Below, piece by piece: positions 29,975-37,239 of a DNA stretch of 64,000 nt (position 1 is its first letter; each line of letters begins with the position of its first letter). The stretch is from Tessaracoccus lacteus (GTDB lineage: Bacteria > Actinomycetota > Actinomycetes > Propionibacteriales > Propionibacteriaceae). Made by a program: the position numbers and the translations under genes. The stretch covers positions 2,046,001 through 2,110,000 of the forward strand of contig NZ_CP123967.1 of the NCBI RefSeq assembly GCF_029917005.1, given 5' to 3'. The notes beneath the pieces were generated by a model, which was given only the letters and a program-made list of their open reading frames with translations, had not been told where the DNA came from and searched no databases.

Positions 29975-30903
29975 TGAAGACGACCGGTAGGCAGTGGGCG
30001 GGGCGCACCGCAGTGGTGGGGACGGTGTTCATCGCGTTGGGTGCGTTCTGGCTGAGCTTTACCGCGCTCGCCGATCTGGCGGCGCGTTCCGGGGTCGACC
30101 GGGGACAGGCGTGGGCGTGGCCGTTGATCGTTGATGGGATCATCGTGGTGGCGACGGTCGCGGTGGTGGCGCTGGCTGGGCAACGCTCAGCCTGGTATCC
30201 CTGGTCGCTGCTGGTCGGCGGGGCGCTGGTGTCGGTGACGGCGAATGCGATCCACGCTGTGGTCGCTGCGGACGCCGATGTGCCCGGCCTGCTGGCTGCC
30301 TCGGTGGCCGCGGTACCGCCGGTGGTGCTGCTGGCGATCACCCATCTCACCGTGATCCTCACCCGCACCTTCCCACAGGAGTTGCCGGGGCAGCCTGAGG
30401 TGTTGTCCGAGATCCCGGAGATGCTGTCCGAGGTGTATGCCGGACCGCAGGGTGTTGTCCACTCAAAGTCGTTGTTGTCCGTTGCCTCTGAACCTCTGGC
30501 CGATGAGCGGGAGTTGTCCTTAGCCTCGGATGAAACCCCTGGTCGTTCTGATCGCCGGGCTCGTGCTGCGGCGTTGCGGGCCGCGGGCTGGTCGAACAAG
30601 CGGATTGCCCGCGAGGTGCAGGTGCATCCGGCAACTGTGGGGAGATGGTTCGCCGCCGCGCACCTTCCCGACACCAATGATGACGCCGCCGGCGAGCGGG
30701 AGGAGACGCGTCAGCGCCAGCCCTCCCCTGACGACGCCGACGGCCCCCGCCCAGCACCGGCATTCGTCGAATGGCTCATGGGCCTGCCGACTGGATGGGT
30801 CACCGATAGCGGCGGCCTGACGCAGAATCAACAGATCACCGCCCTCGGCAACGGATTGCTACCCCTCCAGGCTGTGTCCGCGCTGTCACTGCTCGCCGCG
30901 TGA
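29974..30903 (+). CDS. DUF2637 (SpdB-like) membrane protein with methyltransferase-like C-terminal tail
   Basis: 309 residues in three parts. Residues 10-125 are four helices of the DUF2637 type (FWLSFTALADLAARSGV, WAWPLIVDGIIVVATV). Residues 195-230 form a helix-turn-helix, ALRAAGWSNKRIAREVQVHP. The last 47 residues (from about 263) read FVEWLMGLPTGWVTD and ALGNGLLPLQA, which is the usual C-terminal end of DNA methyltransferases, not of DUF2637 proteins. The join is probably the scar of a deletion. GGCGGAGG precedes the ATG. Confidence 0.82.
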   Translation: MKTTGRQWAGRTAVVGTVFIALGAFWLSFTALADLAARSGVDRGQAWAWPLIVDGIIVVATVAVVALAGQRSAWYPWSLLVGGALVSVTANAIHAVVAADADVPGLLAASVAAVPPVVLLAITHLTVILTRTFPQELPGQPEVLSEIPEMLSEVYAGPQGVVHSKSLLSVASEPLADERELSLASDETPGRSDRRARAAALRAAGWSNKRIAREVQVHPATVGRWFAAAHLPDTNDDAAGEREETRQRQPSPDDADGPRPAPAFVEWLMGLPTGWVTDSGGLTQNQQITALGNGLLPLQAVSALSLLAA

Positions 30904-30910
30904 ACGTGGG

Positions 30911-31295
30911 CTACGAGAGAGCGGCGTCCTCCGGTGCTCCCGGTGTCGTTCCCAGAGCGGCGAGCAGGCGGACCCGGACTCGCTGCTTGCGCTGCTCGAA
31001 GAACGAGGTGAAGTCGGCCAAGTCGAGCGGAAGGCCGTCGAGGTCGTCCTCGGCAAGGTACGTAGCTCGCTTGTCCTTCGCTCGGGAAGGCGGTGTCCAT
31101 CCACTCCGCAGGCAGTCCATCCTGCTTCTCGATGTTGGCGGCCCCACTCAGCAACTGAAGGTTCGGCAGCAGGCATGCGGCGGCCAAGTAGTCGTCGACC
31201 TTAATCGAGCGGGACGCCGGCACGGAGGAACGGGACATATTCTCCACGACGGATCTTCGAGCACTTCGCCACGCTCGCTGGTAGGGAGCTGTCAA
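30911..31295 (-). pseudogene. DUF262/HNH-type endonuclease, C-terminal fragment with frameshift
   Basis: One minus frame gives DDYLAAACLLPNLQLLSG, ANIEKQDGLPAEWMDTAFPSE. After a one-base shift near 31078, another frame continues KDKRATYLAEDDLDGLPLDL and FTSFFEQRKQRVRVRLLAAL to a stop at 30911. This is the typical end of DUF262-plus-HNH proteins (GmrSD relatives, type IV restriction-like). The 5' part is absent here, but N-terminal DUF262 sequence appears on the same strand at 36968-37209. Confidence 0.65.
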
Positions 31296-31330
31296 CTGAC
31301 TCGCCGCTCATGAGGACACCTGGCGCCGAC

Positions 31331-31352
31331 TGTACGTCGTACAATGTATAGT
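31331..31352 (+). promoter_or_regulatory. cmtR promoter/operator: palindrome plus -10 box, leaderless
   Basis: TGTACG-T-CGTACA at 31331-31343 is a perfect dyad. TATAGT at 31347-31352 is a good -10 box, placing the transcription start at or next to the ATG at 31359. So cmtR is probably translated from a leaderless message, and the dyad overlapping the promoter is a candidate CmtR site. Confidence 0.55.
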
Positions 31353-31358
31353 CATCGT

Positions 31359-31718
31359 ATGCTGACTATTTCCGATCGACTCGACGTGATGAACCGGCTC
31401 GGCCGAGCTATGGCCGACCCGACCCGCTCCCGCATTCTGCTGACCCTGCTGGCCGGGCCGAGCTACCCGGCGGTGCTGTCCCGCGAGCTGGGGTTGTCGC
31501 GCTCGAACGTGTCGAACCATCTGACATGCCTGCGCGGGTGCGGGATCGTGGTGGCCGAGCCCGAGGGCCGACAGACCCGCTACGAGGTGGCAGACCCGCA
31601 CCTGGCCCGCGCGCTGACGGCGCTGGTGGATGTCACGCTCGCGGTTGACGAGAGCGTGCCGTGCATGGACCCGGACTGCGGGGTCGAGGGTTGCCAGGCG
31701 GGGGAGGTGCGGGCGTGA
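31359..31718 (+). CDS. cmtR: CmtR-like Cd/Pb-sensing ArsR family repressor
   Basis: 119 residues. The winged helix is AMADPTRSRILLTLL and LGLSRSNVSNHLTCLRGCG. The cysteine pair in LTCLRGCG matches the alpha4 metal site of mycobacterial CmtR, and further cysteines near the C-terminus (VPCMDPDCGVEGC) supply the third ligand. CmtR releases DNA on binding Cd or Pb. The stop overlaps the start of the P-type ATPase gene, its expected target. Confidence 0.88.
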   Translation: MLTISDRLDVMNRLGRAMADPTRSRILLTLLAGPSYPAVLSRELGLSRSNVSNHLTCLRGCGIVVAEPEGRQTRYEVADPHLARALTALVDVTLAVDESVPCMDPDCGVEGCQAGEVRA

Positions 31719-33619
31719 GCGCGGTCACGGGTTCGCAGGTCGAGCATGTCGACCTCGACGACCACGATGATGACGATGACCGGCCGTGGTATCGGAGCCC
31801 GAGCGTTCTGATCCCGATCGCCTCCGGCGTCGCGTTCGCCGCCGGCCTGGTGTGCGAGTGGACCGGCGCGGAGACCGCGGGCCTGGTGCTGTTCTGGATC
31901 GGCCTGCTGCTGGGCGCGTACACGTTCGTGCCGGGCGCGCTGCGCAAGCTGTTCACCAAGGGCAAGCTCGGCATCGGGCTGCTGATGACGATCAGCGCGA
32001 CCGGCGCGGTGATCCTCGGCTACGTCGAGGAGGCCGCCGCGCTGGCATTCCTGTACTCCATCGCGGAGGCGCTGGAGGACAAGGCGATGGACCGCGCCCG
32101 CGCAGGGTTGCGGGCGCTGTTGAAGCTCGTGCCCGAAACCGCACTCGTCAAGCGCGGCGACGCCACCGCCGAGGTCGAGGCGAAGGAGCTGCGCGTCGGG
32201 GATGTCCTGGTGGTCCGGCCGGGCGAACGGATCGCCACCGACGGCACCGTGCGGGCCGGGCGGAGCAGCCTGGACACGTCCGCGATCACGGGTGAATCGA
32301 TCCCGGTCGAGGTCGAACCGGGCACCGACGTCTCGGCCGGGTCGATCAACACCACCGGCGTGCTCGAGGTCGAGGCCACCGCCGCCGGCACCGACAACTC
32401 GCTCACCACCATCGTGGAGCTGGTCGAGCAGGCGCAGGCCGAGAAGGGCGACCGTGCCCGCCTGGCCGACCGGATCGCCCGCCCGCTGGTGCCCGGCGTG
32501 ATGATCCTCGCCGTGCTGGTCGGCGTGCTTGGGTCGCTGTTGAGCGGCGACCCTGAGCTGTGGATCACCCGCGCTCTGGTGGTGCTGGTCGCAGCCTCGC
32601 CGTGCGCGCTGGCGATCGCCGTCCCGGTCACCGTTGTTTCCGCGATCGGCGCGGCGTCGAAGTTCGGTGTGGTCGTGAAGTCCGGGGCCGCGTTCGAGCG
32701 GTTCGGCGGCATCCGCCACGTCGCCGTCGACAAGACCGGCACGCTGACCCGCAACGAGCCCACGGTGACCCGCGTCGTCACCACCGGCGCGACCGAGAAT
32801 GAGGTGCTGGCGTGGGCGGCGAGCCTGGAAGGTCACAGCACGCACCCGCTGGCCGCCGCGATCACGAAGGCCGTCCCCGACGCCCCGACCGCGCACGACG
32901 TCACCGAGACCGCCGGGCGCGGCATCACCGGCACGCTCGGTAGTGCCCGTCTCGCCGTCGGTAGCCCCCGCTGGCTGGACGCCGGCACGCTGGCCGACCA
33001 GGTGCAGGTGATGGAATCCGAGGGGATGACCGTCGTCATCGTCCACCGCGGCGACCGGCCGGCTGGCGCGATCGGGGTGCGTGACGAACTGCGCCCAGAG
33101 GTTCCCGAGGTCATCGCCACGCTGAACCGCCGCGGGATCGGGGTGACGATGCTCACCGGCGACAACGCCCGCACCGCCGCAGCGCTGGCCGGCCAGGCCG
33201 GCATCATGGACGTGCGCGCCGAGCTGCGCCCCGAGGACAAGGCCACCGCCGTCGCGGAGTTGTCGAAGTCTCAGCCCACTGCCATGATCGGGGACGGCAT
33301 CAACGACGCTCCCGCGCTGGCGGCCGCGGATGTGGGGATCGCGATGGGAGCCAAGGGCGCCGATGCTGCGATCGAGTCGGCCGACGTCGCGTTCACCGGC
33401 CACGACCTGCGCCTCATCCCACAGGCCCTCGCCCACGCCCGCCGCGGCCGCAACATAATCAACCAGAACGTCGTGTTGTCGATCGCGATCATCGTGGTGC
33501 TGCTGCCGCTGGCGATTACCGGAGTCCTCGGGCTCGCCGCGGTCGTGCTTGTACACGAGGTCGCTGAAGTCGTCGTCATCCTCAACGGGCTCCGCGCGGC
33601 GCGGCGCACGAAGGCATGA
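31715..33619 (+). CDS. Cd/Pb/Zn-type P-type ATPase with SPC motif
   Basis: 634 residues. An acidic/His N-terminus (HVDLDDHDDDDD) replaces an HMA domain. Catalytic motifs: TGESIPVEVE, AASPCALAIAVP near residue 294, VDKTGTLTRNEP, STHPLAAA and GDGINDAPALA. The partner CmtR suggests Cd/Pb export, as with mycobacterial CtpG, but SPC exporters vary. GTG start at 31715 overlapping the cmtR stop. It overlaps the next gene, lspA, by four bases. Confidence 0.9.
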   Translation: MSAVTGSQVEHVDLDDHDDDDDRPWYRSPSVLIPIASGVAFAAGLVCEWTGAETAGLVLFWIGLLLGAYTFVPGALRKLFTKGKLGIGLLMTISATGAVILGYVEEAAALAFLYSIAEALEDKAMDRARAGLRALLKLVPETALVKRGDATAEVEAKELRVGDVLVVRPGERIATDGTVRAGRSSLDTSAITGESIPVEVEPGTDVSAGSINTTGVLEVEATAAGTDNSLTTIVELVEQAQAEKGDRARLADRIARPLVPGVMILAVLVGVLGSLLSGDPELWITRALVVLVAASPCALAIAVPVTVVSAIGAASKFGVVVKSGAAFERFGGIRHVAVDKTGTLTRNEPTVTRVVTTGATENEVLAWAASLEGHSTHPLAAAITKAVPDAPTAHDVTETAGRGITGTLGSARLAVGSPRWLDAGTLADQVQVMESEGMTVVIVHRGDRPAGAIGVRDELRPEVPEVIATLNRRGIGVTMLTGDNARTAAALAGQAGIMDVRAELRPEDKATAVAELSKSQPTAMIGDGINDAPALAAADVGIAMGAKGADAAIESADVAFTGHDLRLIPQALAHARRGRNIINQNVVLSIAIIVVLLPLAITGVLGLAAVVLVHEVAEVVVILNGLRAARRTKA

Positions 33620-34184
33620 CCGATCCCCTTGACGGCTCCGCTCCCTCCCCGGGAAAAGCGGATGCCGTGGAAGCGAGTTCTGCCGGCCCGGCGGCGGCGC
33701 GCGTCCGGCTCCGCTGGTTCCTGCTCGCGTGCGCCGTCGCCGCTGGCGCGGTGCTGATCGATCAAGGCAGCAAGGCACTCGCCCTCGCTCAGCTCAGCGA
33801 GGATGACCGTATTCCGCTCTTGGGAGACTGGCTCGGCTTGCAGCTCGCGTTCAACCCCGGCACCGTGATGTCCCTCGGAGCCGGCGCAACCTGGCTGCTC
33901 ACCGTCATCGCCGCGGCGGCCTCTGTCGCTCTACTCGTCGCCGCAACCCGCGCCCGCACCGTCGGTGGGCGGTCGCGATCGGCCTGGTGTGGGGAGGCGC
34001 GGTCGGCAACCTGCTGGACCGGCTGTTCGCCCCTCCCGAGTTTGGCCGCGGTCACGTCACCGACTTCCTCGCCTACGGCAACCTGTTCATCGGCAACCTT
34101 GCCGACGTCATCCTCGGTTTCGGCGTCGCCCTGGGCGTCCTGCTTTACCTCCGAGGCCCACACCACACCAGGAACGGACAATGA
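33616..34184 (+). pseudogene. lspA: Signal peptidase II (LspA) gene with a frameshift
   Basis: The first frame gives IDQGSKALAL (with the DQ..K motif) and FNPGTVMSLG. The second, after a one-base shift near 33967, gives VAIGLVWGGAVGNLLDRL and GHVTDFLAY, which carry the two catalytic aspartates. Neither frame alone is a peptidase. The shift lies at a GGTGGGCGG run, so a sequencing error is possible. LspA genes often travel with cadmium ATPase genes in actinobacteria and firmicutes. Confidence 0.78.
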
Positions 34185-34260
34185 TGGTCGCAGAGTATCA
34201 ACGGCACGCGGCTGCCGGAACCGCTGGGTCGCCAGGCGGCTGTAACGCGGCGGTGGGCGC

Positions 34261-34863
34261 ATGATCCTGTCCTCCGTCCTGCAGGCGATCGGCCTATTCA
34301 TCGCCACGAACATCGATGACATCATCGTGCTCTCACTGTTCTTCGCCCGAGGCGTGGGCCAGCGCGGGACCACCGCCCGAATCCTGGTCGGACAGTACCT
34401 CGGGTTCGCTGGCATCCTGGGCGCTTCCGTGCTGGTGACGCTCGGGGCGGGAGCGTTCCTGCCGCCAGAGGTCATCCCCTACTTCGGACTCATTCCGCTG
34501 GGGTTGGGACTTTGGGCTGCGTGGCAAGCCTGGCGCAACCGCGGTGCCGACGATGACGATGAGGCAAAGGTCGAGGGCAAGAAGGTTGGGGTGTGGACGG
34601 TGGCCGGGGTGACCTTCGCCAACGGCGGGGACAACATCGGCGTCTACGTCCCGGTCTTCCTCAGCGTGGGCCCAGCGGCCGTGGTGGCGTACTGCATCGT
34701 GTTCCTCGCCCTGGTCGCCGCCCTCGTCGGCCTGGGCAAGTTCGTCGCCACCCGCCGACCGATCGCCGAACTCCTGGAACGCTGGGAACACATCCTGTTC
34801 CCGATCGTGCTCATCGGCCTGGGCATCTTCATCCTCGTCAGTGGTGGTGCCTTCGGCCTCTGA
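34261..34863 (+). CDS. cadD: Cadmium resistance transporter CadD
   Basis: 200 residues with five or six helices. CadD family motifs: FIATNIDDIIVLSLFFARG at the start and FANGGDNIGVYVPVF after the acidic loop (DDDDEAK). The repeat-like pairs N.DD and GGDN are the conserved membrane motifs. It exports or binds Cd and fits the CmtR/ATPase neighbours. No overlap with lspA; it starts 76 bases downstream. Confidence 0.9.
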   Translation: MILSSVLQAIGLFIATNIDDIIVLSLFFARGVGQRGTTARILVGQYLGFAGILGASVLVTLGAGAFLPPEVIPYFGLIPLGLGLWAAWQAWRNRGADDDDEAKVEGKKVGVWTVAGVTFANGGDNIGVYVPVFLSVGPAAVVAYCIVFLALVAALVGLGKFVATRRPIAELLERWEHILFPIVLIGLGIFILVSGGAFGL

Positions 34864-35085
34864 ACTCGTAGCCGACTGCGTAGATGGCAGCGTGCTGTGG
34901 TTGCTACCTGGCGGCTGAGTGTCCCGGTGCGCTGCGCGTGTGAGCGGCCCAGACGACGTGCTCGGCGCCGCTGCCTCAACTGAGCCCACGCTGACCGCGT
35001 AGGCGTCGATCACGCGGTCGGTGCCGGTGTTGAAGGCGTCGCGGATATCACTTGGATCACCACATCGCTGGGCCCGGCTCTTGTG
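34864..35085. other. Gap between cadD and merA; possible coding debris
   Basis: No gene is supported here. A minus-strand frame reads IRDAFNTGTDRVIDAYAVSV and looks like eroded coding sequence of unknown origin. There is no clear terminator for either convergent gene. Confidence 0.3.
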
Positions 35086-36462
35086 TCAGGCGCAGCAGGA
35101 GGTGGGGAGTTCGTTGCGGAAGAGGTTCGCGGTGAGGCGGATGCCTTCGGCCATGGTGAGGTAGGGGGCCCAGGTGTCGGCGAGTTGGGTGACGGTGAAT
35201 CCGGCGGTGATGGCGTAGGTTGCGGCGAGCATCATCTCCCCAGCGGTGTCGGCGAGGGCGTGGATACCGAGGACTTTGCCGGTGTCGGCGTCGGCGACGA
35301 CCTTGATGCCGCCGCGTGTGTCGTGGTTGGCGATGGCCCTGGGCACGTCGGAAAGTCGTAGGAATCGGCAGGCGCACCGGTATCCGGCGGCGATGGCGCT
35401 GGCTTCGGTGATCCCGGCGGAGGCCAGTTGGGGTGAGGTGAACAGCACAGACGGCAACCCGGTGTAGTCGACTCGCTCGTCGTGACCCAGGGCGTTGTGC
35501 GCGGCGATCTTCCCAGTCCTCGCGGCGACGTACACGTACTGGGGCACGTCAGTGACGTCACCGGCGGCGAACACAGCCGGGTTCGTGGTCCGCTGCTGCT
35601 CGTCTACGATGACGAAGCCGCGCTCGTCGGTCGCGATACCCGCAGCAGGAAGGTTGAGCCCTTCGGTGCGCGGGGTGCGACCGGTGGCAACGAGGACACG
35701 TTCACCGGTCGCGTCCTTCCCGTTGCGGGTCGTCACCTGGACCAGGCCCTCGTGCTGGGTGATCGTGGCTGCGCGGTCGCCGATGACGCTGATCCCCTCG
35801 GCCAGGAAGGCCTTGCGGAGCTCGGATGACAGTTCCGGTTCGGCGTGCGGGGCGAGCCGACCGATGACGGTGACCTCTACTCCGAGCCGGGCGAACAGCT
35901 GCGCCTGTTCCAGGCCGACGAAGCCACCGCCGATCACCACGAGCGACGCGGGCAGTTCCGTCAGTTCCATCGCTGTGGTCGACGTGAGGTAATCAACCTG
36001 CTCAAGCCCAGGGATTGCCGGCACGTGCGGCTCGGCGCCGGTGGCGACGAGATACGACTTCGCGCGCACCGGTCGTCCATCCACGAGCAGGGTTCCAGCG
36101 TCTGTGAACGTTGCAGTGCCCGGGAGGATGTCAAACCCGTAGGCAGCGGCGATGTCGGCGTACTTGGTCTGGCGGAGCATCCCAACCAGATCATCCTTCT
36201 GCTCGATGAGCGCGCTGAGATCGACCATCCCAGCAGAGCTGGGGACGCCTGAGAACCGGTTCGTGAGGGCGGAGTGCCGGGTGTGCGCGGCCGCGAGAAG
36301 CGTCTTGGACGGCACACAACCCACGTTCACGCAGGTACCGCCGAGGGTTCCCGATTCGATGGCGACCACGCTGGCCCCCTCGAGGCGCGCGTGGATCGCT
36401 GCGGACATCGCCGCCCCGCCCGTCCCGATCACCACGAGATCAACCTCCGTGTGCCATGTCAC
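35086..36462 (-). CDS. merA: Mercury(II) reductase MerA
   Basis: 458 residues, a flavin disulfide reductase. It has the FAD motif VIGTGGAAMSAAIHA, the redox-active CVNVGC (Cys44 and Cys49), an NAD(P) fold VIGGGFVGLEQAQ and the second FAD motif FAAGDVTD. The C-terminal SCCA (two adjacent cysteines) is diagnostic of MerA. There is no N-terminal MerAa domain. It reduces Hg(II) to Hg(0) with NADPH in the cytoplasm. GTG start at 36462 with GGAGGAGG upstream. It is divergent from merR. Confidence 0.95.
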   Translation of the reverse strand: MTWHTEVDLVVIGTGGAAMSAAIHARLEGASVVAIESGTLGGTCVNVGCVPSKTLLAAAHTRHSALTNRFSGVPSSAGMVDLSALIEQKDDLVGMLRQTKYADIAAAYGFDILPGTATFTDAGTLLVDGRPVRAKSYLVATGAEPHVPAIPGLEQVDYLTSTTAMELTELPASLVVIGGGFVGLEQAQLFARLGVEVTVIGRLAPHAEPELSSELRKAFLAEGISVIGDRAATITQHEGLVQVTTRNGKDATGERVLVATGRTPRTEGLNLPAAGIATDERGFVIVDEQQRTTNPAVFAAGDVTDVPQYVYVAARTGKIAAHNALGHDERVDYTGLPSVLFTSPQLASAGITEASAIAAGYRCACRFLRLSDVPRAIANHDTRGGIKVVADADTGKVLGIHALADTAGEMMLAATYAITAGFTVTQLADTWAPYLTMAEGIRLTANLFRNELPTSCCA

Positions 36463-36515
36463 GATGCCTCCTCCAGTTCGAACCGGCCACTCGTGCGGCC
36501 ACTCCTGAAAGAATG

Positions 36516-36539
36516 GACCTTAAAGTATGCTTGAAGGTC
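36516..36539 (-). promoter_or_regulatory. MerR operator within the merA promoter
   Basis: GACCTT at 36516-36521 and AAGGTC at 36534-36539 are perfect arms around 12 bases, the usual dyad of MerR-family activators. On the minus strand TTGACC, a -35 box for merA, overlaps the arm. The -10 region is weak, as expected for an activator-twisted promoter with an extended spacer. Confidence 0.72.
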
Positions 36540-36560
36540 AAGTCGGTGGCCGAGGTGACG

Positions 36561-36950
36561 ATGCGGATCGGGGAACTCGCGGGGAAGGCGAAGACGAGGG
36601 CGTCCACGCTGCGGTACTACGAGGAGCGCGGGCTGCTCCAACCGCCGGAGCGCACCCCGGCTGGGTACCGCAACTACGGCGACGAGGCGGTGCAGCGGCT
36701 CGAATTCATCGACCGGGCCCGCGCAGCAGGGCTCACTCTCGCGCAAACCGCCGAGATCCTCGAAGTACGTGACGCGGGCGGGTCGCCGTGCGGTCATGTT
36801 CGAGACCTTCTCGACCGGCGACTGGTCGAGATCGACGAGCAGCTCGAGCAGCTCCGCCTGCTCCGTACCAGCGTCGCCGACCTACGCGCGAACGCAGCAC
36901 AGACGCCGCCGGAGGTCTGCACACCCGAGTCGATCTGCCGGTACCTCTGA
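36561..36950 (+). CDS. merR: MerR family mercury-responsive regulator
   Basis: 129 residues. The MerR helix-turn-helix and wing begin MRIGELAGKAKTRASTLRYY. A dimerisation coil follows, with cysteines at SPCGHVRDLL, EVCTPESICRYL in the positions expected for the Hg(II) site. ATG 36561 is the family start; the frame extends upstream through the operator, which excludes earlier starts. It controls the divergent merA gene. Confidence 0.9.
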   Translation: MRIGELAGKAKTRASTLRYYEERGLLQPPERTPAGYRNYGDEAVQRLEFIDRARAAGLTLAQTAEILEVRDAGGSPCGHVRDLLDRRLVEIDEQLEQLRLLRTSVADLRANAAQTPPEVCTPESICRYL

Positions 36951-36967
36951 CCAATCGGCTGAAGGGT

Positions 36968-37209
36968 CTTGCTGCCCGGAGGGAACCGTTGTCTTGTCCG
37001 CGTAAGGTTGTCGCGCTCGCGGTAGTTCGTCAGGAACTCGTAGAACGTGTACGACTGCGCGGTCTCGGGCTTGAAGTTCCAGAGCAGGAAGGAGCCGACA
37101 GGGTATCCGTGCCTCAGACAAATTCACGATGGATAGCTGGCATCAGATACTCGCGCTTGCGGATGGCGGTGAGCATCTCCTCGATGCTGCACGGGGTCTA
37201 GAAGTACAT
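36968..37209 (-). pseudogene. DUF262 domain, N-terminal fragment
   Basis: Reading the minus strand from an ATG at 37209 gives a stop three codons in. TPCSIEEMLTAIRKREYLMP and AIHREFV follow, then a break, then RHGYPVGSFLLWNF and QSYTFYEFLTNYRERDN. This is the start of a DUF262 (GmrS-like, ParB-fold) protein with a premature stop and a deletion of about 15 residues after EFV(W). It stops being recognisable near 36970, beside the merR end. The C-terminal half of such a protein lies at 30911-31295 on the same strand. Confidence 0.65.
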
Positions 37210-37239
37210 GCGGCTCTCTCGATACGGGCTGACGGGTGG

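Noticed and set aside
34333-35013. 226-residue minus-strand frame over cadD
   Set aside because: Antisense of cadD for most of its length. Only its first 50 residues, in the gap, look faintly coding and could not be assigned.
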